A stretch of DNA of 31,952 nucleotides from JANRJY01 sp033763735. GTDB taxonomy: Bacteria > Bacteroidota > Bacteroidia > Cytophagales > UBA9547. Shown piece by piece: positions 8,054 to 16,533 of this stretch. The notes beneath the pieces are model-generated. The model had not been told where the DNA came from and ran no database searches. It worked only from the letters and a program-made list of their open reading frames with translations. A program made the translations under genes and the position numbers. Location of the stretch: the NCBI GenBank assembly GCA_033763735.1, contig JANRJY010000018.1, positions 1-31,952 of the forward strand. Reading direction: 5' to 3'. Position 1 is the stretch's first letter, and the number at the start of each line of letters is the position of its first letter.

Positions 8054-8524
8054 TCAATGTCCTTTCAGTTGTTCAACCCTTTTTTCAAAATCAATTTTTT
8101 TGTCAAGAGGGTATACCTTATCTGAAAATAATTGAATTAAATATTCATCATAGGGAATGCTTCGCTGTGTTTTTAGATCTATGTGGACATAAGTGCTCCA
8201 CAAAATCGACTTTAGCGTAGTTTTGGATTCGTTCCACATTAACATTTCTACCAAAGCATCACGCTCTCCAAATGCAATATTGCGTGTTTGAATGCATACT
8301 TTTTCCATTAAAAATGCAGGTTTAATATAAGCAATTTGGTTTTGTGACACCACCCAACTTTTACCCGTTTTAAGAGCAAATTCATATACGTTGAATTGAT
8401 AATGGGTTGTTAAATGATCTTCGCGTGCATTGTGGAAATAATCCAAATATCTGGCATTATTTAAGTGATTGAATGGGTCACAATCAGGAAAACGTATAAT
8501 ATGGATACTCTCAAATATAATCAT
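8054..8524 (-). CDS. Acyl-CoA thioesterase, 4HBT hotdog-fold family
   Basis: A 156-residue hotdog-fold protein with the YbgC/4HBT start 'RFPDCDPFNHLNNARYLDYF', in which the first Asp of 'DCD' sits at the catalytic position, then 'VVSQNQIAYIKPAFLMEKV' and 'ILWSTYVHIDL'. Such enzymes hydrolyse acyl-CoA thioesters. The exact substrate cannot be read from sequence. It lies 36 bp downstream of the M42 peptidase gene on the same strand and is probably co-transcribed with it. The ATG at 8524 gives the expected N-terminus, with the motif beginning at about residue 11. Confidence 0.87.
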   Translation of the reverse strand: MIIFESIHIIRFPDCDPFNHLNNARYLDYFHNAREDHLTTHYQFNVYEFALKTGKSWVVSQNQIAYIKPAFLMEKVCIQTRNIAFGERDALVEMLMWNESKTTLKSILWSTYVHIDLKTQRSIPYDEYLIQLFSDKVYPLDKKIDFEKRVEQLKGH

Positions 8525-8560
8525 TATAATTGATTGAAAGTGAATGCTTTACTTCTATAA

Positions 8561-9628
8561 TTATTTGATATATCTAAAATCATATCCGGCCGGAAGTTGA
8601 ATCAAAAACTCATACATCAATTGAATTACTTTTTCAACATCTGATTGATTGACTGTTTCAACCGTAGTATGCATATATTTCAAAGGAAGAGAAATTAATG
8701 CACTTGCCACGCCTTCATTTGAGTATGCAAAAGCGTCTGTATCCGTACCCGTACTGCGTGAAACCGCTTGTTTTTGAATGGCTATTTCTTTCTTTTCTGC
8801 AACACCAATAAGCATATCCAACACATTATTTTGTACCGCAGGACCAAATGTAAGCACAGGTCCTTTGCCACATGAGATATCACCATCTCGTTTTTTATCA
8901 TACATTGGCGATTGCGAATCATGCGTAACATCGGTCACAATTGCCAAGTTAGGTTTTAAGCGATGGGCAATCATTTCAGCACCACGCAATCCAATTTCTT
9001 CTTGTACGGCATTAACAATGTACAGAGTAAATGGAAGTTCGTTTTTGTTTTCTTTCAACATTCGAGCTACTTGCGCTATCATATATCCGCCTATTCTATT
9101 GTCAAGGGCTCTTCCTACATAATATTTTGAATTGAGTGTAAAAAACATATCATCGAAAGTGATTACACAACCTATATCTACGCCTTTTTCTTTGAGTTCT
9201 TTTTTGTCCATTCCACAATCAATAAAGATATTCTTGAGTGTAGGCGTTTCTTCCTTATTGGCATCACGTACATGGATAGCGGGCCATCCGAAAATACCTT
9301 TTATCGGTCCATTTTTAGTCCAGATATTAACCGTTTTAGAAGGTGCTATCTGATGATCGGAACCTCCATTTCTACGCACATATATATACCCATCATCTGA
9401 AATATAATTTACAAACCAAGATATTTCATCGCAATGGGCTTCTATGACAACTTTATATTCTTTTCCTGGATTTACCACACCTACAGCGGTACCATAGGTA
9501 TCGGTAAAATATTCGTTGATATAAGGTTTGATATAATCGAGCCATACCCGTTGTCCGGTATGTTCAAACCCGGTTGGGGAAGGTGTGTTAATATAATTTT
9601 CTAAGAATTGTAATGAATCCTGTTGCAT
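8561..9628 (-). CDS. M42 family metallopeptidase (glutamyl/leucyl aminopeptidase-like)
   Basis: Cytoplasmic co-catalytic metal aminopeptidase that trims N-terminal residues from short peptides. In the 355-residue product, the likely ligands and catalytic residues are H65 and D67 ('EAHCDE'), D176 ('GRALDNRIGG'), E210-E211 ('VQEEIGLRGA'), D233 ('VTDVTHDS') and H320 ('KYMHTTVE'). 'STGTDTDAFA' is also typical. I start at the ATG at 9628: the frame could begin at a TTG at 9649, but a perfect TATATTTG promoter box covers that TTG, so it would lie upstream of the transcription start. The gene is divergent from the cytochrome gene. M42 enzymes form tetrahedral dodecamers, which is family knowledge. 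Confidence 0.93.
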   Translation of the reverse strand: MQQDSLQFLENYINTPSPTGFEHTGQRVWLDYIKPYINEYFTDTYGTAVGVVNPGKEYKVVIEAHCDEISWFVNYISDDGYIYVRRNGGSDHQIAPSKTVNIWTKNGPIKGIFGWPAIHVRDANKEETPTLKNIFIDCGMDKKELKEKGVDIGCVITFDDMFFTLNSKYYVGRALDNRIGGYMIAQVARMLKENKNELPFTLYIVNAVQEEIGLRGAEMIAHRLKPNLAIVTDVTHDSQSPMYDKKRDGDISCGKGPVLTFGPAVQNNVLDMLIGVAEKKEIAIQKQAVSRSTGTDTDAFAYSNEGVASALISLPLKYMHTTVETVNQSDVEKVIQLMYEFLIQLPAGYDFRYIK

Positions 9629-9646
9629 ATTGTATAATTTAGCCTT

Positions 9647-9680
9647 CAAATATAAACACTGATATTAATATGTATTCAAT
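9647..9680 (-). promoter_or_regulatory. Bacteroidota-type promoter for the M42 peptidase gene
   Basis: On the minus strand, ATTG (9680-9677, three of four matches to TTTG) precedes a perfect -7 box TATATTTG (9654-9647) by 22 bp. The ATG at 9628 lies 18 bp downstream of the box. The element overlaps the first codons of the divergent cytochrome gene, so the two may influence each other. Confidence 0.5.
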
Positions 9681-10299
9681 AATTTATAACACCCACAAAA
9701 TAAGCGTAATGCTATTTTTATTTTTATATGTTGTTAAAACGTTTTTGTTACTCACCAATAACAATGAACTTCTTGAAAAAGTTAAAAAGGTAACACGTAT
9801 TCCAGAAATGGTAATTAGCTTATTATTTCTAGGCACCGGTTTATATATGGTAGTTCAATATCCAATGATGGGAATCATATATTATATCAAATTATTTTGT
9901 GTTTTCTTGTCCATTCCTTTAGCCATTGTTGGATTTAAAAAGAATAACAAAATTATGGCTGCAGGAGCGGTGTGTTTATTGTTTGCAGCATATGGCTTGG
10001 CAGAGGTCAACAAAAATTCATTAAATAGAAATTTTACTGTCAATCCTAGCGAATTAGCTGAAAATGCGGATGTTATGGCTAAAGGTAAATTGGTTTACGA
10101 CAAGTCATGCGCGGTATGTCATGGAGCCAACGGAGATGCCGGAATTGCAGGATCTGCCGATTTGAGCAAGAGTAATTTGTCAAAGGAAGAAAAACTCAAC
10201 ATAATCAAAAATGGCAAAAACTCTATGCCCAAGTTCAACAAAATGCCTGAAGATCAACTAAATGCAGTAGTTGAGTATATTGAAGGGATGAAGAAGTAA
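9670..10299 (+). CDS. SirB2-like membrane domain fused to a cytochrome c domain
   Basis: A 209-residue protein. Residues 1-115 contain four transmembrane helices (about 10-28, 45-63, 66-86 and 94-111), with His9 just before the first in a SirB2-like 'NTHKISVMLFLFLYVVK' pattern. After a short linker comes a class I cytochrome c domain (about 130-209) with the heme attachment motif C147-A-V-C150-H151, 'CHGANGDAG', and a likely axial methionine M186 in 'SMPKF'. The cytochrome should lie in the periplasm and carry electrons, with the membrane part as anchor or possible quinone/heme site. The electron partner is unknown. No oxidase genes are nearby. The N-terminal assignment is weaker than the C-terminal one. 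Confidence 0.8.
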   Translation: MYSIIYNTHKISVMLFLFLYVVKTFLLLTNNNELLEKVKKVTRIPEMVISLLFLGTGLYMVVQYPMMGIIYYIKLFCVFLSIPLAIVGFKKNNKIMAAGAVCLLFAAYGLAEVNKNSLNRNFTVNPSELAENADVMAKGKLVYDKSCAVCHGANGDAGIAGSADLSKSNLSKEEKLNIIKNGKNSMPKFNKMPEDQLNAVVEYIEGMKK

Positions 10300-10421
10300 C
10301 ATTCGACTTATTAAGTTTTATTTTATTTAATATTTCAATCACAGTATTACTCTCTTAACACAAACTTAATTTTTAACTCGACTTTGCATTCGCTTATTTT
10401 GATATAAAATCGAACTAAGCC

Positions 10422-11192
10422 ATGAAGAAATACATTCTAATTATCCTACTATTTTTTTCATTTATTGGTAATTCACAAAAAAATTCGGCATCGCATAATG
10501 TAAATGCAGTTTTGTGGTTTCAACACTCTTCTGAGGCAGAAGCTTGTTACATTCAAACATTCAATTATGCCAAACTTCGACTTCGCGAACTTGCAGCAAC
10601 CGGCAAAACCAAGATGGCCATTGTTTCAGATCTTGACGAAACGCTTATTGATAACAGCATGTTTTATGGGAAACAAGTAAAGGAAAACAAGTCATTTACA
10701 CTCGAAACATGGCAAGCTTGGGAAAAACTATCGATGGCTGAGGCAACAGCAGGAGCACTGGATTTTTTGAAAACAGCTGATTCACTAGGTTTTACCATAT
10801 TCTATTTATCAAATAGATATGCTGTTAACATTGGATACACGCTTAAAAATTTGACAAAACTAAATTTTCCTCAATCTGACTCTACTCATATATTATTGTA
10901 TACTACAACTACCAACAAAGAACCCCGCAGACAAAGTATTATTAATAAAGGATACACCATTGAAATGCTTTTGGGCGATAATTTGAACGATTTTAGTTCA
11001 GATTTTGAAAAACAAATGCCTTCGGAACGCCATTTCCAAGTATTAAAAATGCGTAATGAATACGGCAAACGATATTTTGTTTTCCCTAATCCCATGTATG
11101 GTGCATGGATGGATGCACTTCATGGCTATCAGCACCATTTGAGTGAAGAAGAAAAAGCGGTAATTCGCGAACAAACCATTATAGGTCATTAG
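10422..11192 (+). CDS. Exported acid phosphatase / 5'-nucleotidase, e(P4)-like class C HAD family
   Basis: A 256-residue exported HAD phosphatase. The signal peptide is about residues 1-18 ('MKKYILIILLFFSFIGNS'). The class C motif 1 is 'IVSDLDETLIDN', with nucleophile D70 and acid/base D72, then 'FYLSNR' (motif 2), 'EPRRQSI' (motif 3 basic region) and 'LLGDNLNDF' (motif 4). Relatives such as Haemophilus e(P4) dephosphorylate nucleotides and NMN at the cell surface. Most are lipoproteins, but here there is no lipobox cysteine, so the enzyme should be free in the periplasm or secreted. The end 'FPNPMYGAWMDAL' is typical of the family. The 3' end overlaps the convergent glycosyltransferase gene by 14 bp. 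Confidence 0.9.
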   Translation: MKKYILIILLFFSFIGNSQKNSASHNVNAVLWFQHSSEAEACYIQTFNYAKLRLRELAATGKTKMAIVSDLDETLIDNSMFYGKQVKENKSFTLETWQAWEKLSMAEATAGALDFLKTADSLGFTIFYLSNRYAVNIGYTLKNLTKLNFPQSDSTHILLYTTTTNKEPRRQSIINKGYTIEMLLGDNLNDFSSDFEKQMPSERHFQVLKMRNEYGKRYFVFPNPMYGAWMDALHGYQHHLSEEEKAVIREQTIIGH

Positions 11193-12090
11193 TTCTGTAT
11201 TTTACTTGTGCATGTACAACAGAACCATAGATTTTGTAACGGATTTTTTGGGGTAGCAATACAAAAAAGTTAATTCTATCAATAAAGAAAGGAAAGAGGG
11301 GTAAACTTAGAAATACATAAACAGTTTCCTTAAAAATATTGCGTTTTACTTTTTTGACATATTTATTAATTTGCTGATATTCAGGATGAAGGCTTAATAG
11401 TTTTTGATGTGCTTTTTGATATTGAATTTGCCGATTTATCGTTTTTGTACAATTTAATTTGTTATGGTGATATGATGTCAATTCCGGACAAAAAATAACC
11501 GGAATTTGCATCATTGTAGCCCTTATTCCTAAATCATAGTCTTCTGCATCGGTTAGGCGTTCATCAAATCCACCCAATTTAATAAAATCTGACTTTAATA
11601 TTGAAAAATGTGCCGCTGTCAAATACATCTTTTCAATTGGAATAGGTACATTTTTAGGAATGTCACTTTCCCAAAAATAACTCCTTTGAGCTTTGAAAAT
11701 TTCAAAATCAGAATAAGAATCATCAGGAGATTCAATTTGGCGGCCACACAAAATCTTACTTTCCATCGAAGAATGCATTTGTTTGTGTAAGCCTATTGTA
11801 TCTTCAACCACTGTCATATCATCATCCAAAAAAAGTAGAAGTTCAGATTTGGCAACTTGTGCGCCTGCATTGCGAGCGGCAGCTCTTCCTTTGTTAGCCT
11901 GTTCAATGATCGTCATAGGAAATCTTAATTCCTGATGCCTAAGTCGATAGGTAGTGTTGTCATATGAGCCATCTACCACAATTATTAACTCCAAGTCTGT
12001 AAATGCCTGTTTTTGAATGGATTCCAACAGGTTAAAAATCCTGTGCTCACCGTTAAAAGTAGGAATAATGACACTTATTGAGGGTAACAC
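11179..12090 (-). CDS. Family 2 glycosyltransferase (GT-A fold)
   Basis: A 303-residue inverting glycosyltransferase. It opens with 'SVIIPTFNGEHRIFNLLESI', carries the nucleotide-binding 'ELIIVVDGSYDNT', the DXD-type metal site D89-D91 in 'LLFLDDDMTV', and the likely acceptor-side acidic pair E183-D184 in 'LTDAEDYDLGIR'. The C-terminal 90 residues are basic, with a hydrophobic stretch near 255-275 that may touch the membrane. The donor and acceptor are unknown, and no polysaccharide gene cluster surrounds it. The start is a GTG at 12090, as no ATG is in frame before the first conserved strand. It is divergent from metK. Confidence 0.88.
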   Translation of the reverse strand: MLPSISVIIPTFNGEHRIFNLLESIQKQAFTDLELIIVVDGSYDNTTYRLRHQELRFPMTIIEQANKGRAAARNAGAQVAKSELLLFLDDDMTVVEDTIGLHKQMHSSMESKILCGRQIESPDDSYSDFEIFKAQRSYFWESDIPKNVPIPIEKMYLTAAHFSILKSDFIKLGGFDERLTDAEDYDLGIRATMMQIPVIFCPELTSYHHNKLNCTKTINRQIQYQKAHQKLLSLHPEYQQINKYVKKVKRNIFKETVYVFLSLPLFPFFIDRINFFVLLPQKIRYKIYGSVVHAQVKYRTNDL

Positions 12091-12119
12091 TAAATAATAA
12101 TATAGAATTTGCAGTTTTT

Positions 12120-12153
12120 TTTGTGAAATTAATCAATCATTCATCTATTTTTG
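12120..12153 (+). promoter_or_regulatory. Bacteroidota-type promoter for metK
   Basis: TTTG (12120-12123), a 22-bp spacer and a perfect -7 box TATTTTTG (12146-12153) match the phylum's consensus in full. The expected transcription start near 12160 leaves a leader of about 45 bases before the ATG. That leader is too short for a SAM riboswitch, and I see no riboswitch-like fold. Confidence 0.65.
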
Positions 12154-12204
12154 TGCGCTTTAACGAAAAGAATTCTATTTATCTCATATTTAACCTAACA
12201 TTTT

Positions 12205-13521
12205 ATGCCTTATTTATTTACCTCAGAATCGGTATCTGAAGGACATCCGGACAAAGTAGCCGACCAAATTTCTGACGCCATTCTTGATGCTATGTTGGCT
12301 CAAGATCCTCAATCGAGAGTTGCTTGCGAAACTTTAGTAACTACCGGATTGGTGGTGGTAGCCGGAGAAATTACAACTAATGCGTATGTCGATATTCAGG
12401 AAGTAGTTCGTAATACCGTTAAAAAAATTGGTTACACCAAAGCTGAATACCAATTCGATTATTTGTCGTGTGGTATCATTAATGCCATTCATGCACAATC
12501 ACCTGATATTGCTCAAGGTGTAAATGAAGGTGAAGGATTACATAAAGAACAAGGAGCAGGAGATCAGGGAATGATGTTTGGATATGCATCCAACGAAACT
12601 GACAATCTGATGCCTATCACTCTTGAAATTTCACACTTACTTGTTCGCGAACTTGCTGAAATCAGAAGAGAAGGTAAAAGAATGAAATATCTTCGTCCTG
12701 ATGCAAAATCTCAAGTAACTGTTGAGTATGATGATAAAGGAAGACCAAAAAGAATTGACACTATCGTTGTATCAACTCAACACGATGAATTTGTAAAAGG
12801 TGGTGACTCTAAAGCTGAAAAAGCGATGCAGGAACAAATTACAAAAGACATCAAAAACATATTGATTCCAAGAATTAAAAAATTGTTGCCGGTTAAAGTT
12901 CAAAGACTATTTAACCAACAAATCAAATACCATATCAACCCAACAGGTAAATTTATTATCGGTGGTCCTCACGGAGATAGCGGATTGACCGGTCGTAAAA
13001 TTATTGTTGACACTTATGGAGGTGCAGGTGCACATGGTGGTGGTGCTTTCTCAGGAAAAGATCCTTCGAAAGTAGACCGTTCAGCTGCATATGCCGCTCG
13101 CCACATTGCCAAAAACTTAGTGGCTGCTGGCGTAGCTGACAAAGCTTTGGTTCAAGTTTCATACGCAATTGGCGTTCCTGAACCTGTATCCATTAATGTG
13201 AACACATATGGTACCGGAAAAGTAAAAATGAAAGATGGTGAAATCACTTTGATCGTAGAAAAACTATTCAAAGACAAATTGAAGCCTAAGTCAATCATTG
13301 AGCGTTTCCAATTAAAAAATCCAATTTACTCTCCTACAGCTGCTTACGGTCACGTTGGACGTGAGTCGTTCACTAAAGAAGTGGAAACTTTCTATGTAGA
13401 AGTAAAAGAAGATGCTAAAGAGAAAAAAGAAGTACGTGTGAAAGGCAAGAAAAAACTTGAATTTTTCCCTTGGGAAAAACTGGATCATGTAAAAGAAGTA
13501 CAGAAAGCATTTGGCTTATAA
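12205..13521 (+). CDS. metK: S-adenosylmethionine synthetase
   Basis: Makes S-adenosylmethionine from methionine and ATP, with release of phosphate and diphosphate. Family signatures are all visible: 'SESVSEGHPDKVADQISDAI' at the N-terminus, the methionine-loop hexapeptide region 'GAGDQGMMFGYA', 'GGPHGDSGLTGRK' and the glycine-rich P-loop-like 'GGGAFSGKDPSKVDRSAAYA'. At 438 residues it is longer than the E. coli enzyme (384), as in other Bacteroidota. The extra length includes Lys-rich stretches in the middle and near the C-terminus ('EDAKEKKEVRVKGKKK'). It has its own promoter and is followed by two hairpins, so it is likely a single-gene transcript. It is cytoplasmic. Confidence 0.98.
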   Translation: MPYLFTSESVSEGHPDKVADQISDAILDAMLAQDPQSRVACETLVTTGLVVVAGEITTNAYVDIQEVVRNTVKKIGYTKAEYQFDYLSCGIINAIHAQSPDIAQGVNEGEGLHKEQGAGDQGMMFGYASNETDNLMPITLEISHLLVRELAEIRREGKRMKYLRPDAKSQVTVEYDDKGRPKRIDTIVVSTQHDEFVKGGDSKAEKAMQEQITKDIKNILIPRIKKLLPVKVQRLFNQQIKYHINPTGKFIIGGPHGDSGLTGRKIIVDTYGGAGAHGGGAFSGKDPSKVDRSAAYAARHIAKNLVAAGVADKALVQVSYAIGVPEPVSINVNTYGTGKVKMKDGEITLIVEKLFKDKLKPKSIIERFQLKNPIYSPTAAYGHVGRESFTKEVETFYVEVKEDAKEKKEVRVKGKKKLEFFPWEKLDHVKEVQKAFGL

Positions 13522-13552
13522 TTTTTTAATCGTTTAAAACGATTAACTCAAC

Positions 13553-13575
13553 CGCCCTCGTTATAAACAAGGGCG
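13553..13575 (+). terminator. Hairpin downstream of metK
   Basis: CGCCCT pairs with AGGGCG, with an extended inner stem GTT/AAC after one mismatch. Only a weak T-run follows on the plus strand, so it is either an auxiliary terminator or an mRNA 3'-end stabiliser. Just before it, 13526-13546 holds an AT-rich inverted repeat built on TTAATCG/CGATTAA. Confidence 0.45.
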
Positions 13576-13588
13576 ATTTGCTTGAAAT

Positions 13589-13624
13589 AAAAAAAAGGTT
13601 CCTCAAAAAGGAGCCTTTTTTTTT
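13589..13624. terminator. Bidirectional intrinsic terminator between metK and the outer-membrane protein gene
   Basis: The stem GGTTCCT/AGGAGCC (one G-T wobble, 5-base loop) is flanked by eight A residues on the left and nine T residues on the right. It therefore forms a canonical hairpin plus T-run when read from either strand. The TAA of the minus-strand gene overlaps the outer T-run. Confidence 0.85.
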
Positions 13625-16451
13625 ACTCTTTCTTCTTCTCAGGAGCGTTGAAATCTCGGAAGGTATAAGTAAAAGTGAGCATTACATATCGCGTAAGTAC
13701 CTGTACTTTACTTGTTTCAACATAGTTGCCTAACACATTTCGGGAAGCGCTATTATTCTGATCCAATGCATCGAATACCATCAACCTGATATCACCTGCA
13801 TTATTTTTAAGGAATTTATATCCTACACTTGGGTTCCAAAGAACAAAATTAAGGTTATAAGGGTTGTTTCCACCAAATTGATACAGTGTATTTGCCACAT
13901 CTGAAGTTATAATCAATCCTTTCCAAGGATTTAAATTTATTCTGAATGAAGCAATGTGGTTGAAATAATTATTGTCCGATTGAGGTCGAATGGTGTTTCT
14001 GATGATATTATAATATGCTGAATATGAAACCGTAAAATCTACTTTTTCGCTGATATTGCTGCCTAATGTGAATCCGGTATTGATATTGGTAGCATTGGCA
14101 TAGTTAATAGCTTCATTTATTTTACTTGGGGTTCTTGCATACGTTGCACCTGCGTTCAAATTTAAATTTGATTTTAATGCCTTAACAGGAAACCCATATG
14201 TCAAGAAAGAACTTGCTCCCATATTTCCTTCCATGTTAACTTGTTTTGACAATTGTGCACCTCTGGATAAAGTAATACCATCAACTACAGTATTATTTGC
14301 ATTTGCAATGGTAGTTGAAGTAGTTATAAAATCATTATACAAATTAGTTATCAAAAAATAACTTAAAGTAGTTCCTTTTTCAGGATTGGAGCTGCCAAAT
14401 CGCGTACCCAAAAAATGCATAAACATTTGGTTCAAATCAGGATTACCTATAGATAATTGAAGTGGATTAGAATTATTTACCACATTTTGAAGCTGAGAAA
14501 CATTTGGTGCTGTAGTAGAAGTACGATAAAACACTCTAATGTTGGTGTTTTTACTAAAATTATACATTACCATTGCTCCAGGGAGGATATTATTATAAAA
14601 TCTTGATTTGTTAAATTCTAAGGGATAAGTTTGTTTAGCATCGAGTTGAACATATTGATAGGAAGCTCCAATATTTACATTTAATTTTTCAAATCGATAT
14701 CGGTAAGTAAGTCCTCCCTTTTGGGTAGTAAGGTCATTTTCAAGTTGATTCGATAAGTTGTTATTAATCAGGTTCAAACCTGTGTCGGTTGTCATTTTAC
14801 CCGCATTATTTTTGTTGTATGTAGGGTTATAATTAAATTCAAGAATACTTCTTTTGCTAATGGGCTCAGTGTACACCACATTGGTTGATAGCGTATAACC
14901 GCTATTTGTTTGAACATTAATTTGATTTAGAAGGCTTGAGGTATCTGAAGGAATTCGATAAAATGTGTTCAATGCAGAAAGATTTCCTCCACCCGGTTTA
15001 TCATTTCCATTAGCAGATACATCAATGGAAAAAGTTCTTCCTTGTTTTTTAAATTTATGGCGGAATAATAGGCTACTGGAAAAGTCATACCCATAACTAT
15101 CTGAACGATTAGTGGTTATGGTTCTGTTGAGTTTTGTTTTAGCAGAATCGGAAAGATTGCTTCCTCCATTTACGTAACTCTCAGAAATATTATGATTGAA
15201 ATTAATTCTGGGAGAAAATACAAAGGAATTCATGGTATCTAATTTATATTCCATTCTTGAACTAAACCTATGATTCCAGCTTTCTCCAGTTGAAAAATTA
15301 TTTTCATCATAAAGTTGGTTGTACAAACCATTGCCATTTTGAAAATAAACTCTTTGTTTTATTCCTTTGGTTACATTATCAGATTTATTGATAAAATAAC
15401 TGGCTGCAATATCAAATTTTTTATTCCAAGTATCAGTATAATTTACCCCAAATGAATGCGCAGTGTTTATTCCTCCCTGATTTCCAGTAAGAAAATTATT
15501 TGCAGTACCTCCACCACCTCCCGGACCACCTCCTCCAAAGCCACCTCTTCCTCCACCACCACCAAATCCACCACCTCCTCCACCTTGAGGAATTCCTGAT
15601 AAGTCCTGGCTTGAAAAGTTTTGCTGATTAACGTTATTAGACATTCCTACTAATGTCAATTTTCGATTTCCCCTGAATATGTTGATGTTAGCTCCTGACA
15701 TATACCTGTTATCGTAAGCATATCCGGCATAGGCTTTTCCAAATTGACCATTATTCATACCTTCTTTGGTGACAATGTTCATCGCTTTGGTGGTATTGCC
15801 ATCCCTGAATCCCGTGAATTGCGCTTGATCGCTTTGACGGTCAAATATTTGAACTTTATCAATGGCATCGGCAGGGATATTACGAAGCGCCATAGTGGCA
15901 TCATCTCCAAAAAATTCTTTTCCATTGACAAATACCTTTTGTACGTTTTCGCCTTGGGCCTTCACCGTACCCCCTTCAATGGTGACACCTGGCATTTTTC
16001 CAACCAAATCCTGCGCACTAGCATCTCTGTTTGTTTTAAAAGCTCTCGCATTAAACTGAGTAGTATCACCTTTAATTTCCGAACGGACCGCATTTCCGGT
16101 TACATCAACGTCTTTAAGTTGAATGGAAGATGTTTTCAGTTCGATATTCCCCAAGTTTATGTTGTTGCTCACCGAAATCTCTTTTTCCAATGGATTGAAT
16201 CCAATATATGTAGCCCTAAGTTTGTAATCACCAATTGATATATTTTCAAAAACGAAATTTCCTTCCATATCTGTGGATGCTCCAATTTTCTTGGTAGTAT
16301 CACTAACAGGCATTAATACCAGACCTACTCCTATCAATGGAGATTTGTCAGCATCACTTTTGATTGTCCCTTTAATTGAAAAATTTTGTGCAAAAACTAA
16401 ATTTAAGGAAATAAATAAAAATATTATAACGACTTTAATTTTACTAAACAT
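13623..16451 (-). CDS. Outer-membrane beta-barrel protein with carboxypeptidase-regulatory and plug domains (TonB-receptor-like)
   Basis: A 942-residue outer-membrane protein. The signal peptide is 1-21 ('LVFAQ'). A carboxypeptidase-regulatory-like beta sandwich follows at about 24-110 ('IKGTIKSDADKSPLIGVGLV', 'GNFVFENISIGDYKLRATYI'), then a plug-like region at about 115-230 ('LVGKMPGVTIEGGTVKAQGE', 'VFVNGKEFFGDD') and a long barrel of alternating aromatic strands ending 'MLTFTYTFRDFNAPEKKKE'. A strikingly glycine-rich insert lies at residues 290-315. No SusD partner is adjacent, so this is not a classic Sus pair. The transported substrate cannot be predicted, and the family also includes non-transporting barrels. 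The last residues extend past the usual aromatic barrel end by about ten charged residues. It has a strong promoter. Confidence 0.88.
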   Translation of the reverse strand: MFSKIKVVIIFLFISLNLVFAQNFSIKGTIKSDADKSPLIGVGLVLMPVSDTTKKIGASTDMEGNFVFENISIGDYKLRATYIGFNPLEKEISVSNNINLGNIELKTSSIQLKDVDVTGNAVRSEIKGDTTQFNARAFKTNRDASAQDLVGKMPGVTIEGGTVKAQGENVQKVFVNGKEFFGDDATMALRNIPADAIDKVQIFDRQSDQAQFTGFRDGNTTKAMNIVTKEGMNNGQFGKAYAGYAYDNRYMSGANINIFRGNRKLTLVGMSNNVNQQNFSSQDLSGIPQGGGGGGFGGGGGRGGFGGGGPGGGGGTANNFLTGNQGGINTAHSFGVNYTDTWNKKFDIAASYFINKSDNVTKGIKQRVYFQNGNGLYNQLYDENNFSTGESWNHRFSSRMEYKLDTMNSFVFSPRINFNHNISESYVNGGSNLSDSAKTKLNRTITTNRSDSYGYDFSSSLLFRHKFKKQGRTFSIDVSANGNDKPGGGNLSALNTFYRIPSDTSSLLNQINVQTNSGYTLSTNVVYTEPISKRSILEFNYNPTYNKNNAGKMTTDTGLNLINNNLSNQLENDLTTQKGGLTYRYRFEKLNVNIGASYQYVQLDAKQTYPLEFNKSRFYNNILPGAMVMYNFSKNTNIRVFYRTSTTAPNVSQLQNVVNNSNPLQLSIGNPDLNQMFMHFLGTRFGSSNPEKGTTLSYFLITNLYNDFITTSTTIANANNTVVDGITLSRGAQLSKQVNMEGNMGASSFLTYGFPVKALKSNLNLNAGATYARTPSKINEAINYANATNINTGFTLGSNISEKVDFTVSYSAYYNIIRNTIRPQSDNNYFNHIASFRINLNPWKGLIITSDVANTLYQFGGNNPYNLNFVLWNPSVGYKFLKNNAGDIRLMVFDALDQNNSASRNVLGNYVETSKVQVLTRYVMLTFTYTFRDFNAPEKKKE

Positions 16452-16476
16452 GTAATTAAATATTGACTTTGATTTT

Positions 16477-16505
16477 CAAACTTATTCTATTAGAATGAGT
16501 CCAAA
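16477..16505 (-). promoter_or_regulatory. Strong Bacteroidota-type promoter for the outer-membrane protein gene
   Basis: On the minus strand, TTTG (16505-16502), a 17-bp spacer and TAAGTTTG (16484-16477) match both consensus boxes perfectly. The ATG lies 25 bp downstream of the -7 box. This uncouples the gene from the histidine kinase gene upstream on the same strand. Confidence 0.65.
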
Positions 16506-16533
16506 CTTAAAACGATATTAAATTTTCTTAATA

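Noticed and set aside
12154..12204. SAM riboswitch in the metK leader
   Set aside because: The leader after the predicted transcription start is about 45 bases, too short, and shows no matching stem arrangement.
15744..16238. 164-codon open frame opposite the outer-membrane protein gene
   Set aside because: It is antisense to the well-conserved plug and regulatory domains, with no domain of its own.
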